Assembly (NCBI GenBank): GCA_963780175.1
Contig: CAWAAT010000005.1
Coordinates: 1-64,000, forward strand
DNA from: Brooklawnia sp963780175
Lineage (GTDB): Bacteria > Actinomycetota > Actinomycetes > Propionibacteriales > Propionibacteriaceae
Length of the DNA stretch: 64,000 nt
Reading direction: 5' to 3'
The position numbers were made by a program, and so were the translations under genes. Of the stretch, positions 54,448 through 62,153 are shown in pieces; positions within the stretch are counted from its first letter, which is position 1, and each line of letters starts with the position of its first letter. The notes below the pieces were generated by a model. The model had not been told where the DNA came from, ran no database searches, and saw only the letters and a list, made by a program, of their open reading frames with translations.

Positions 54448-55485
54448 ATGTCTTTTCGAACCACACTGGCAGCTGTCGGGCTTGCGGCTGGCCTGGTGCT
54501 CGCCCCGTTGGCCTCCCCCGCTACCTCTCACGCAGCCCCCGACGTCGACGTTGTTGCGGCCGCGGACTGGCTGAGCGGCCAGTTCACCGACAACCAGTAC
54601 CTCAAGGGTTTCGACGGCTCCACCCCCGACCCCGCCACCACCATCGACGGCGTGCTGGCGCTGGTGGCCGCCGACGCGCACCCCGAGCTCGTCGCCTCAA
54701 CAGTCACCTGGCTCGGCGGCCAGGCCGGCGAACTGGCGTCCACCCCCACATCCGCAGCCCGGGCCGCGATCCTGGCCGAGGCGGTCGGGCAGGACGCCGC
54801 CAACTTCGGTGGCGTCAACCTGGTGACCGCGATGCAGGGCGACCTGGGTGACGCGGCCAGCAACCCCTACGGCCTGGCTCTGCTGGTGATCGGCCTGGAA
54901 CGCACCGACACGCAGGTGCCCGCCGCGGTTGTGGACGCGCTGCTCGCCACTCAGCAGGACGACGGCGCGTTCGCCTTCCCCGACTTCGGCGTCGACATCG
55001 ACTCCACGGCGCTCGCAGCCCAGGCGCTGTCGCTGCTGGACGACAACGAGCGGGCAGGCCTCGCCCAACGGAAAGCGGTCGGCTGGCTGATCGACAACCA
55101 GTGCACCGAGACCTCCGAGCTGTGCCCCACCACGGGGCCCTACTGGGGCAGCTACTCCCCCGCCAACACCGCCGGTCTGGCGATCGCTGCATTGCGACTG
55201 GCAGGTGAAGACACCACCGACCAACTGACCTGGCTGTACGCCCAGCAGGAGGCCGACGGTGGTTTCCCGGCCGCGATCGGGGCCGGCTACTCCGACGTGT
55301 ACGCCACCGCCCAGTCGCTGGTGGCCGTCACGGGCAGCGACCTGACGTCCGTGGGCGAAGACGCCGAGGAAAGCGAGGGCGCCGGACGCGACAACAGCGC
55401 CCGGTTCCTGCTGGGTGGTCTCGGCATGTTGCTGGCGCTGGTCGTCGTCCTCGCGGTCTACCGGATGCGACGGTCAGAATCATGA
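54448..55485 (+). CDS. Membrane-anchored alpha/alpha-barrel protein under B12 riboswitch (intrinsic-factor alpha-domain-like)
   Basis: 345 residues: signal peptide (LAAVGLAAGLVLAPLASPATSHA), then about 280 residues of helix-pair repeats of the terpenoid-cyclase/prenyltransferase superfamily, with QxxDGxF-type motifs (ATQQDDGAFAFPDFGVDIDS; YAQQEADGGFPAAIGAGYSD), then an acidic linker and a C-terminal membrane anchor (LLGGLGMLLALVVVLAVY) ending in MRRSES. The alpha6/alpha6 barrel is also the fold of the alpha-domain of intrinsic factor and transcobalamin. With the riboswitch and ECF genes, surface capture of cobalamin or a corrinoid is inferred. No cyclase catalytic DxDD is seen. Stop overlaps the next start. 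Confidence 0.8.
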   Translation: MSFRTTLAAVGLAAGLVLAPLASPATSHAAPDVDVVAAADWLSGQFTDNQYLKGFDGSTPDPATTIDGVLALVAADAHPELVASTVTWLGGQAGELASTPTSAARAAILAEAVGQDAANFGGVNLVTAMQGDLGDAASNPYGLALLVIGLERTDTQVPAAVVDALLATQQDDGAFAFPDFGVDIDSTALAAQALSLLDDNERAGLAQRKAVGWLIDNQCTETSELCPTTGPYWGSYSPANTAGLAIAALRLAGEDTTDQLTWLYAQQEADGGFPAAIGAGYSDVYATAQSLVAVTGSDLTSVGEDAEESEGAGRDNSARFLLGGLGMLLALVVVLAVYRMRRSES

Positions 55486-56090
55486 CCCGGGTGCTGGGCG
55501 TGCTGGGGGCGCTGGGCCTGGTCGTCGGACTGCTGGCCGGTCCGGCCAGCCTGCCGGCGGTCGCGCAGGACCCCGCGTCCCAGTGCCGCAGCGACGGGGG
55601 CATCTACGTCTACGTCCTCGACCAGGGCAGCGAGGTGCTGGCGGGTTGCACCCACGCCGAGACGGGGATGGGACGGCTGCTCGAACTGACCACCGTCCAG
55701 ACCGCCGGGGCTGGTTTCATCTGCCGGATCGCCGGACGCCCCGAGCGTTGCCTGGCCACCCCGGGCGGCGATGAGCCCTACTGGGGGTACTGGTGGTGGC
55801 GCCCCAGCGCCGAAGCACCAGAGGGCCAGTGGCAGTACGCCACCATCGGCGGCTCTTACAAGGGGGTCCCGGGCAGCGTCGAGGCGTGGCACTTCTCGGT
55901 GGGCGAGCAGCCGCCTTTCCAGCCCTCAGCGGTCGAAGCTGCCGTGCAACCCGCAAGCGAGGCCCCCGGCCCGTCAGACTCCACGCCGCAGACCCAGGGC
56001 TGGGGGGCCACTGCGCCGACCGCCGCCACCGTGGCTTTCCTCGGAGTAGGCGGCTACGGCCTGTGGCGACGCCGACGGAACCGGGGCTGA
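55482..56090 (+). CDS. Membrane-anchored transcobalamin beta-domain-like (DUF4430-like) protein
   Basis: 202 residues: signal peptide (VLGALGLVVGLLAGPASLPAVAQ), a globular domain of about 120 residues, a Pro/Ser-rich linker, and a C-terminal membrane anchor (TVAFLGVGGYGLWRRRRNRG). The domain shows GFICRIAGRPERCL, the aromatic block EPYWGYWWWRP, WQYATIGGSYKG and VPGSVEAWHFS. This fits the order of the DUF4430 / transcobalamin C-terminal domain: conserved IxG, YWxxxxxxG, then a pGsv..W.f end. Coupled to the preceding gene by ATGA. Assignment by pattern only; ligand contact is inferred from context. Confidence 0.7.
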   Translation: MTRVLGVLGALGLVVGLLAGPASLPAVAQDPASQCRSDGGIYVYVLDQGSEVLAGCTHAETGMGRLLELTTVQTAGAGFICRIAGRPERCLATPGGDEPYWGYWWWRPSAEAPEGQWQYATIGGSYKGVPGSVEAWHFSVGEQPPFQPSAVEAAVQPASEAPGPSDSTPQTQGWGATAPTAATVAFLGVGGYGLWRRRRNRG

Positions 56091-56093
56091 GCC

Positions 56094-57227
56094 ATGTCCA
56101 GGGTTCTGCCGCGTCCCGAGGTCATCGCACTGCCGGCCACCGTCCCCACCGGGGCACGGCTGGTCGGCCGGGCGATCCATCCATGGGCGTGGTGGGTCTG
56201 GGCGATCGGTGCCGGGGTGGCGATCACCCTGGCCACCAACCCGCTGCTGCTGGTGCTGCTGAGCGCAGCGGTGGTCTTCGTCGTCCTGCAGCGACGCACC
56301 TCGGAACCCTGGGCGCGCTCGCTGACGATGTACCTCGCGCTGGCCGGGGTGGTCATCGCAATGCGGTTGGTCTTCCAGATTCTCATCGGCGGCCTGCGCG
56401 AAGGCACCGTGCTCTTCCGGCTGCCCGAGATCGGCCTGCCAGGCTGGGCGGCCGGCATCCGGCTCGGTGGCCCGGTCACCGTCGAGGGTCTCGTCTACAC
56501 CGCGGTGGACGCCGGCCACCTGGCCGGCCTGCTGATCTGCATCGGAGCGGCCAACGCGCTGGCCAACCCCAGGCGGGCGCTGCGCAGCGTGCCGGCCGCC
56601 TTCCACCAGATCGCCACCGCGCTGGTCATCGCCATCTCCGTCGCGCCTCAACTGGTGGAGTCCGTGCTGCGGGTGCGCCGAGCCCGACGACTGCGCGGTG
56701 GGGTGCGCCCGGGCGTCCGGGGCATCATCTCGATCATCATCCCGGTTATCGAGGACTCCGTCGACCGCTCGATGGCGCTGGCGGCCGGCATGGAGTCACG
56801 GGGATACGGTCGCACTCGCACCGGCGCAAGCCTCGACGGGCGGCTCGCGCTGCTGCTGGTGGGGGCCACGCTGGTGGTCACCTTCGCCACCTTCGCGATG
56901 CTGGGCCTGCCGTCGTCCCGGACGTGGGCCGTGCCGTTGCTTCTGATCGGCGTCGCCGTCGGCGCGTTCGGGCTGCACCGGGCCGGGGACGAGTTGGCGA
57001 TCAGCCGTTACCGCCCCGACCGCTGGGGAACCACCGAGTACCTGGTGGCGGCCTGCGGGTTGGGCGCGGCCGCCCTGACGGTCTGGCTGGTGAACACCGA
57101 CTCGGCGATGGTGTTCGGGGTGTTCCCGATGACCTGGCCGCGGCTCAGCCCTGCGATGCTCGTGGCGGTGGCGTTCGCTGCCCTGCCCGGCATCATCACC
57201 CCCGCCCCGCTCAGGGGGACGTCATGA
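56094..57227 (+). CDS. ECF transporter transmembrane component (EcfT/CbiQ type)
   Basis: 377 residues, longer than usual EcfT (about 260), with five to seven membrane segments (VWAIGAGVAITLATNPLLLVLLSAAVVFVVL at the N-terminus). The coupling-helix signature is at IIIPVIEDSVDRSMALAAGMESRGYGR, whose SRG corresponds to the ARG motif that contacts the ATPases. Energises substrate release with the fused ATPase and S component. Starts 3 bases after the preceding gene; stop overlaps the ATPase start (ATGA). Confidence 0.9.
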   Translation: MSRVLPRPEVIALPATVPTGARLVGRAIHPWAWWVWAIGAGVAITLATNPLLLVLLSAAVVFVVLQRRTSEPWARSLTMYLALAGVVIAMRLVFQILIGGLREGTVLFRLPEIGLPGWAAGIRLGGPVTVEGLVYTAVDAGHLAGLLICIGAANALANPRRALRSVPAAFHQIATALVIAISVAPQLVESVLRVRRARRLRGGVRPGVRGIISIIIPVIEDSVDRSMALAAGMESRGYGRTRTGASLDGRLALLLVGATLVVTFATFAMLGLPSSRTWAVPLLLIGVAVGAFGLHRAGDELAISRYRPDRWGTTEYLVAACGLGAAALTVWLVNTDSAMVFGVFPMTWPRLSPAMLVAVAFAALPGIITPAPLRGTS

Positions 57228-58852
57228 TCGTCTTCGACGACGTCACCATCAGCTACGACGCCCCCGGCAGCACCCGGGGTGCAACGCGTCCGGTGCTCCG
57301 TCAGGTCGACCTGCGTATCCCCGAGGGTGACCTCGTCGTCGTGGTCGGGCGCACCGGGTCGGGCAAGTCGACCCTGCTGGGTGCCATCAACGCTCTGGTG
57401 CCGCATTTCACCGGTGGCGTGCTGCGGGGCGAGGTGCGGGTCGCCGGACGCTCGACGCGCACCCATCGTCCACGCGACCTTGCCGACGTGGTCGGCTACG
57501 TCGCCCAGAACCCGGTGCTGGGTTTCGTCACCGACCGCGTGGAGGACGAGATCGCCTACGGCATGGAGCAACTCGGCCTCACTGCCCCCGCGATGCGCAA
57601 GCGCGTCGAGGAGACTCTCGACCTGATGGGCATCGCCGACCTGCGCCGCCGTCCCCTGGCCGACCTGTCGGGCGGACAGCAGCAACGGGTGGCGATCGCG
57701 GCGGTGCTGGCCGCCCAACCCCGCATCGTGGTGCTGGACGAGCCCACCTCGGCCCTCGACCCGACCGCCGCGCAGGACGTGCTGGCCGCGGTGACCACGC
57801 TGGTGCACGAGGTCGGCCTGACCGTCGTGCTCGCCGAACACCGGCTGGAGCGCGTCATGCAAGTGGCCGACCAGGTGGCCTGGCTGCCCGGTGACGGCAC
57901 GGTCGACCTGGGGCCGACCGCCGAGGTGCTGGCCCGCTGCGATGTCGTCCCGCCACTGGCCGAACTCGCCCGACGGTTCGGCTGGCACCAGGTGCCGACC
58001 AGCGTCCGGGACGCCCGGCGTCGGGTGCAGCGCGAGCACATCACCATCGCCAACCCCCTTTCGCCAGTTCCGACGGCGACCCCGCAGCCCGACCCTGTGA
58101 TGCGGATCAGCGCACTGGGGGTGCGTTACGGCGACGTGCTCGCCGTTGAGAGCGTCGAACTGGACTTCGCCCCAGGTGAGGTGTGCGCTCTGATGGGACG
58201 CAACGGTGCCGGCAAGTCGTCGCTGCTGTGGGCCATCCAGGGCGCGGTGCCCAGCACAGGGATGGTGCAGGTGGCCGGCACCGACCCCCGGCACCTGCCG
58301 GCCGACCAGGTGGGACGCCTTGTCACGCTGGTACCGCAGTCGGCCGGCGACCTGCTCTACCTGCCCACCGTCGCCGCCGAGTGCGCCCAGGCCGACCTGG
58401 ACTCACGGGTGCCTGCGGGCACGACGGCTGCGACCCTGGCCGCCCTCGGCGTCCAGGTGCCCGCCGACCAGCATCCGCGCGACCTGTCGGAGGGCCAGCG
58501 ACTCGCACTGGTGCTGGCCATCCAGGTGGCGACCCAGCCGAAGGTGCTGCTGCTGGACGAGCCGACCCGCGGGCTGGACTATGCGATGAAGGCCGAACTG
58601 GGACGAATCGTCGCCGACCTGGCCGCCAGGGGCACCTGCGTGGTGATCAGCACCCACGACGTCGAGTTCGCGGCGGCGACCACCGGGCGGGCCATCGTCA
58701 TGGCGGACGCCGACGTGGTGGCCGACGGGCCGACGCGATCGGTGTTGACCTCCTCGCCCGCCTTCAGTCCCCAGATGGCCAAGGTCTTCCATCCCCGGCA
58801 GGTGCTCACCCCGGCCGAGGTCGTCCGCGTCGAGAGCTGGGCCCGGGCATGA
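57224..58852 (+). CDS. ECF transporter ATPase, two ATP-binding domains fused (A-A')
   Basis: 542 residues with two ABC domains. Domain 1: Walker A GRTGSGKSTLLG, Q-loop YVAQNP, signature LSGGQQQRVAIA, Walker B IVVLDEPTSALD, AEHRLE. Domain 2: GRNGAGKSSLLW, PQSAGD, signature LSEGQRLALVLA, VLLLDEPTRGLD, STHDVEF. The second signature (LSEGQ) deviates slightly but is still plausible. ECF ATPases normally occur as separate EcfA/EcfA'; here one polypeptide supplies both. Overlaps T upstream and S downstream by four bases each. Confidence 0.92.
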   Translation: MIVFDDVTISYDAPGSTRGATRPVLRQVDLRIPEGDLVVVVGRTGSGKSTLLGAINALVPHFTGGVLRGEVRVAGRSTRTHRPRDLADVVGYVAQNPVLGFVTDRVEDEIAYGMEQLGLTAPAMRKRVEETLDLMGIADLRRRPLADLSGGQQQRVAIAAVLAAQPRIVVLDEPTSALDPTAAQDVLAAVTTLVHEVGLTVVLAEHRLERVMQVADQVAWLPGDGTVDLGPTAEVLARCDVVPPLAELARRFGWHQVPTSVRDARRRVQREHITIANPLSPVPTATPQPDPVMRISALGVRYGDVLAVESVELDFAPGEVCALMGRNGAGKSSLLWAIQGAVPSTGMVQVAGTDPRHLPADQVGRLVTLVPQSAGDLLYLPTVAAECAQADLDSRVPAGTTAATLAALGVQVPADQHPRDLSEGQRLALVLAIQVATQPKVLLLDEPTRGLDYAMKAELGRIVADLAARGTCVVISTHDVEFAAATTGRAIVMADADVVADGPTRSVLTSSPAFSPQMAKVFHPRQVLTPAEVVRVESWARA

Positions 58853-59691
58853 GCGCCACGGCACTGCAACGCGACATCGTCCTGCTGGAGCGGCGCACCG
58901 CAGGCGGCTCGGCACTGCCGATCGGCGGTTGGTCGACGGTGCTGCTGGCGATCACGGCTGTGATGGGGGGGCTCGCGTTCGGCTGGCCGCTGCTGTTGAA
59001 GCCCGGCAGCGTGCTGACGTCCAGCACGGTCGCCCCACTGGTGCTGGCAGCCATTCTGCCCTTGGTGCTCGGCATGGTGGTGGTGCAACTGGCCAGCCAC
59101 GAGATGGACGTCAAGGCGCTGTCGCTGCTGGGGGTGCTGACCGCGCTCGGTGCGGTGGCGCGTCCACTGGGCGCGGGCACGGCCGGCATGGAGACGGTCT
59201 TCTTCCTGGTGATCCTCGCCGGACGCGTCTTCGGCCCCGGGTTCGGGTTCGTGCTCGGCAACACGACGCTGTTCGCGTCCGCACTGGTCGTCGGTGCGGT
59301 CGGACCCTGGCTGCCGCACCAGATGCTCGCAGCCGGCTTCGTCGGGTTGGGGGCCGGGCTGCTGCCCAGGCTGACCGGACGTGCGGAGGTCGTCCTGCTC
59401 GCGCTCTACGGTGCGGCACTCGGCTTCGTGTTCGGAATCCTGATGGACTTCTCGTTCTGGCCGTTCGCCGTCGGGCAGGGCCCGCAGGGCTACGACCCGT
59501 CCGCCGGCCCGCTGGAGAACCTGCACCGGTTCATGGTGATGGAACTGGTCACCGGGATGGGCTGGAACACCGGACGCTCCATCACCAACGTGCTGTTGAT
59601 CACGGTGCTCGGACCGTCAGTGCTGCGGGTGCTGCGTCGGGCCGCCCGCCGAGCCCGCTTCGAGCAACCCGACCGCACCGCCACGGGCTAG
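58849..59691 (+). CDS. ECF transporter substrate-binding (S) component, probably cobalamin or precursor
   Basis: 280 residues, about six to seven membrane segments (TVLLAITAVMGGLAFGWPLLL; APLVLAAILPLVLGMVVVQLA). The block ALGAVARPLGAGTAGMETVFFLVILAGRVFGPGFGFVLGNTTLFASAL in its parts is typical of actinobacterial ECF S proteins linked to B12 genes (CbrT-like). The charged first 30 residues are cytoplasmic. The riboswitch 4.5 kb upstream and unbroken gene coupling make cobalamin or cobinamide the most likely substrate. Confidence 0.82.
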   Translation: MSATALQRDIVLLERRTAGGSALPIGGWSTVLLAITAVMGGLAFGWPLLLKPGSVLTSSTVAPLVLAAILPLVLGMVVVQLASHEMDVKALSLLGVLTALGAVARPLGAGTAGMETVFFLVILAGRVFGPGFGFVLGNTTLFASALVVGAVGPWLPHQMLAAGFVGLGAGLLPRLTGRAEVVLLALYGAALGFVFGILMDFSFWPFAVGQGPQGYDPSAGPLENLHRFMVMELVTGMGWNTGRSITNVLLITVLGPSVLRVLRRAARRARFEQPDRTATG

Positions 59692-59700
59692 GGTCACGCC

Positions 59701-60633
59701 GTGAACCAGACGGACGCGAAGCCACCAAGGCGTCAGCTGTCGACAGAAGCGGCGTTGGCCTGCGTCCTCGGATCGGTGGTGGCCGTGGAGGTCGGGGCAG
59801 CCCTGGGCAAGGGGTTGTTCGTCGCGGTGCCGCCGACCACGGCGGCCTGGCTGCGCTTCAGCTTCGCGGCAGCCGTGCTGCTCGGCATGCGCGCCCTAGG
59901 TGGGGCCGTCCAACGGGCGCGCCGCCGAGCGTCAGCGCCCCGGACGCCGCTGTCCCGGCGGGCAGTCGTGGCCGCCGTCAGCTACACAGCCGCACTGATC
60001 GGCATGAACTGGGCGTTCTACCTGGCCATCGCCACCATCCCGCTGGGCATCGCGGTCACCATTGAGTATCTCGGCCCGCTGGCGGTGGCGATCGTCGGCT
60101 CGCGGGGTCATCTCGACCTGCTGTGGGCCGGGCTGGCGGGCCTCGGGGTGGCACTGCTCGGCTTCCGGCCCCAGGGTCTCGACCCGCGAGGCCTGTTCTT
60201 CATCGTGCTGGCGGCCTGCTGCTGGGCCGCCTACATCACCGTGGGGACGCGGGCCACGCGCTACTGGGCGGGCGCCGACCTGGTGACGATGGCCTGCCTG
60301 GCCGGCGCCGTGGTGCTGGCGGTGCCGGCCGTGCGAGGGGGCGGGGCCAGTCTGTGGACGCCGGCGGTGCTGATGATGGGCCTCCTGGTGGGGGTGTTCA
60401 GCTCGGTGCTGCCCTATCGCCTCGACATGATCGCGTGGGGAGGGGTGCCCCCGGCCCTGTTCAGCATCCTGCAGTCGCTGGCCCCTGCCGTGGCGGCGCT
60501 GGCGGGCTGGCTGCTGCTCAACGAGGTGCTGGGCACCACCGACTGGCTCGCCCTGTTGGCCGTCGTGACCGCTTCGGTGGGCGCCACCTGGACCGCTCAC
60601 GCCGTGCAGTCCACCTCCCCGACAGACGAGTAG
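59701..60633 (+). CDS. EamA-family exporter (RhtA-like)
   Basis: 310 residues, ten membrane segments in two EamA halves. YTAALIGMNWAFYLAIATIPLGIAVTIEYLGPLAVAI matches the RhtA (threonine/homoserine efflux) branch in shortened form; the second half has LPYRLDMIAWGGVPPALFSILQSLAPAVAALAGWLLL. GTG start at 59701, 9 bases after the S-component stop, so it may still be within the B12-regulated transcript. Export of amino acids or similar metabolites is inferred from the family. Confidence 0.87.
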   Translation: MNQTDAKPPRRQLSTEAALACVLGSVVAVEVGAALGKGLFVAVPPTTAAWLRFSFAAAVLLGMRALGGAVQRARRRASAPRTPLSRRAVVAAVSYTAALIGMNWAFYLAIATIPLGIAVTIEYLGPLAVAIVGSRGHLDLLWAGLAGLGVALLGFRPQGLDPRGLFFIVLAACCWAAYITVGTRATRYWAGADLVTMACLAGAVVLAVPAVRGGGASLWTPAVLMMGLLVGVFSSVLPYRLDMIAWGGVPPALFSILQSLAPAVAALAGWLLLNEVLGTTDWLALLAVVTASVGATWTAHAVQSTSPTDE

Positions 60634-60644
60634 AATTGCTCGCC

Positions 60645-62153
60645 GTGTCCCACCTGATCCGATTCCAGGCCACCGCCCTGGCGACGCTGCTGCCCGCCAG
60701 CCCGATCATCGGTGAGCTGGGAAGCCGGTTTGCGGACGCTGGGCACCAGCTCTACCTGGTCGGCGGATCGGTGCGTGACGCCCTGCTCGGGGAACTGGGC
60801 AATGACCTGGACTTCACGACATCGGCCCGCCCCGATGAGACCTTCCGGCTGCTGCGCGCCTTCACTTCCATCGTGTGGGACGTGGGCCGCGACTTCGGCA
60901 CCATCAGTGCCCAGGCCGAGCGGGACGGCCGCGACTGGCTGATCGAGGTCACCACCTATCGCGCCGACAGCTACCGCAGCGACTCCCGCAAACCCGAGGT
61001 GGCGTTCGGCGACAGCGTCACCGACGACTTGATCAGGCGCGACTTCACCGTCAACGCGATGGCTCTGGACGTGACCGGAGTTGGCCCCGACACGTGGCGC
61101 TTCGTCGACCCGCACGGTGGGCTGGACGACCTGGCGGACCGACTGTTGCGCACCCCGTCCGCCCCTGAGATCAGCTTCGGGGACGACCCGCTGCGGATGA
61201 TGCGGGCCTGCCGGTTCGCGTCCCAGCTGGGCTTCGAGCTCGACCCGGCAACCGCCAGGGCGCTGCGTGAGATGGCCGGGCGCATCGAGATCATCAGCGC
61301 CGAGCGGGTGCGCGACGAACTGAGCAAGACGCTGCTCACCGACGCCCCGCGTCCCGGCCTGGAGATGCTGGTGACCAGTGGGCTGGCCGACCACGTGCTG
61401 CCCGAACTGCCCGCCATGCAGCTGGAAAGCGACGAACACCTGCGTCACAAGGACGTCTTCCAGCACTCCCTCACCGTCCTGGAGCAGGCGATCGAGCTCG
61501 AGAAGTCCCGCGACTGGGTGGACGGGCATCCGAACCCTGACCACCAGCCCGACCTCGTCGTCCGGTTGGCGGCCCTGCTGCACGACATCGGCAAGCCGGC
61601 GACCCGGGCCTACGAGGGCAGCAAGGTCACCTTCCATCACCACGACGTGGTGGGCGCGAAGATGGCCCGCAAGCGGCTGACCGCGCTGCGCTACCCCAAG
61701 GACGTGATCTCGGCGGTGAGCCAGCTGATCAACCAGCACCTGCGCTTCCACGGCTATTCGGAGGGTTCGTCGGGGGGCGCCTCAAGTGGCTGGACGGACG
61801 CGGCGGTGCGCCGCTACGTCCGCGACGCCGGCGACCAGTTGGAGCGGCTGCACATCCTTACCCGAAGCGACTGCACCACCCGCAACATGCGGAAGGCCGA
61901 GCGGCTGCGCCGTGCCTACGACGAACTCGAGTTCCGCATCGACGAACTCTCGGCGGCCGAGGAGTTGGACGCCATGCGTCCCGACCTGGACGGCAACCAG
62001 ATCATGGAGCTGCTCGGTCTGAGGCCGGGACGCGACGTGGGCCGGGCCTACCAGTTCCTGCTCGAACGTCGACTCCAGGACGGCCCGCTCGGGGCCGACC
62101 GGGCCCGGGCCGAGCTGCTCGCATGGTGGAGCGCCGAGCAGACCCATGAGTGA
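60645..62153 (+). CDS. cca: CCA tRNA nucleotidyltransferase
   Basis: Adds or repairs the 3' CCA of tRNAs. 502 residues, as in actinobacterial PcnA-type proteins. Class II nucleotidyltransferase motifs: YLVGGSVRDALLG, the DxD in NDLDFTTSA, RRDFTVNAMALDV, DDPLRMMRACRFASQLGF; a C-terminal HD domain has LLHDIGKPAT and FHHHDVVGAKMA. GTG start at 60645. The last bases overlap the MFS gene by 8. A conserved neighbour of the murJ region close to the origin. Confidence 0.95.
   Translation: MSHLIRFQATALATLLPASPIIGELGSRFADAGHQLYLVGGSVRDALLGELGNDLDFTTSARPDETFRLLRAFTSIVWDVGRDFGTISAQAERDGRDWLIEVTTYRADSYRSDSRKPEVAFGDSVTDDLIRRDFTVNAMALDVTGVGPDTWRFVDPHGGLDDLADRLLRTPSAPEISFGDDPLRMMRACRFASQLGFELDPATARALREMAGRIEIISAERVRDELSKTLLTDAPRPGLEMLVTSGLADHVLPELPAMQLESDEHLRHKDVFQHSLTVLEQAIELEKSRDWVDGHPNPDHQPDLVVRLAALLHDIGKPATRAYEGSKVTFHHHDVVGAKMARKRLTALRYPKDVISAVSQLINQHLRFHGYSEGSSGGASSGWTDAAVRRYVRDAGDQLERLHILTRSDCTTRNMRKAERLRRAYDELEFRIDELSAAEELDAMRPDLDGNQIMELLGLRPGRDVGRAYQFLLERRLQDGPLGADRARAELLAWWSAEQTHE

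Noticed and set aside
55793..57223. N-terminal extension of the ECF ATPase frame over the T-component gene
   Set aside because: The extension is Arg/Pro/Gly-rich noise in another frame of EcfT; the ATG at 57224, overlapping the EcfT stop, starts the real ATPase.
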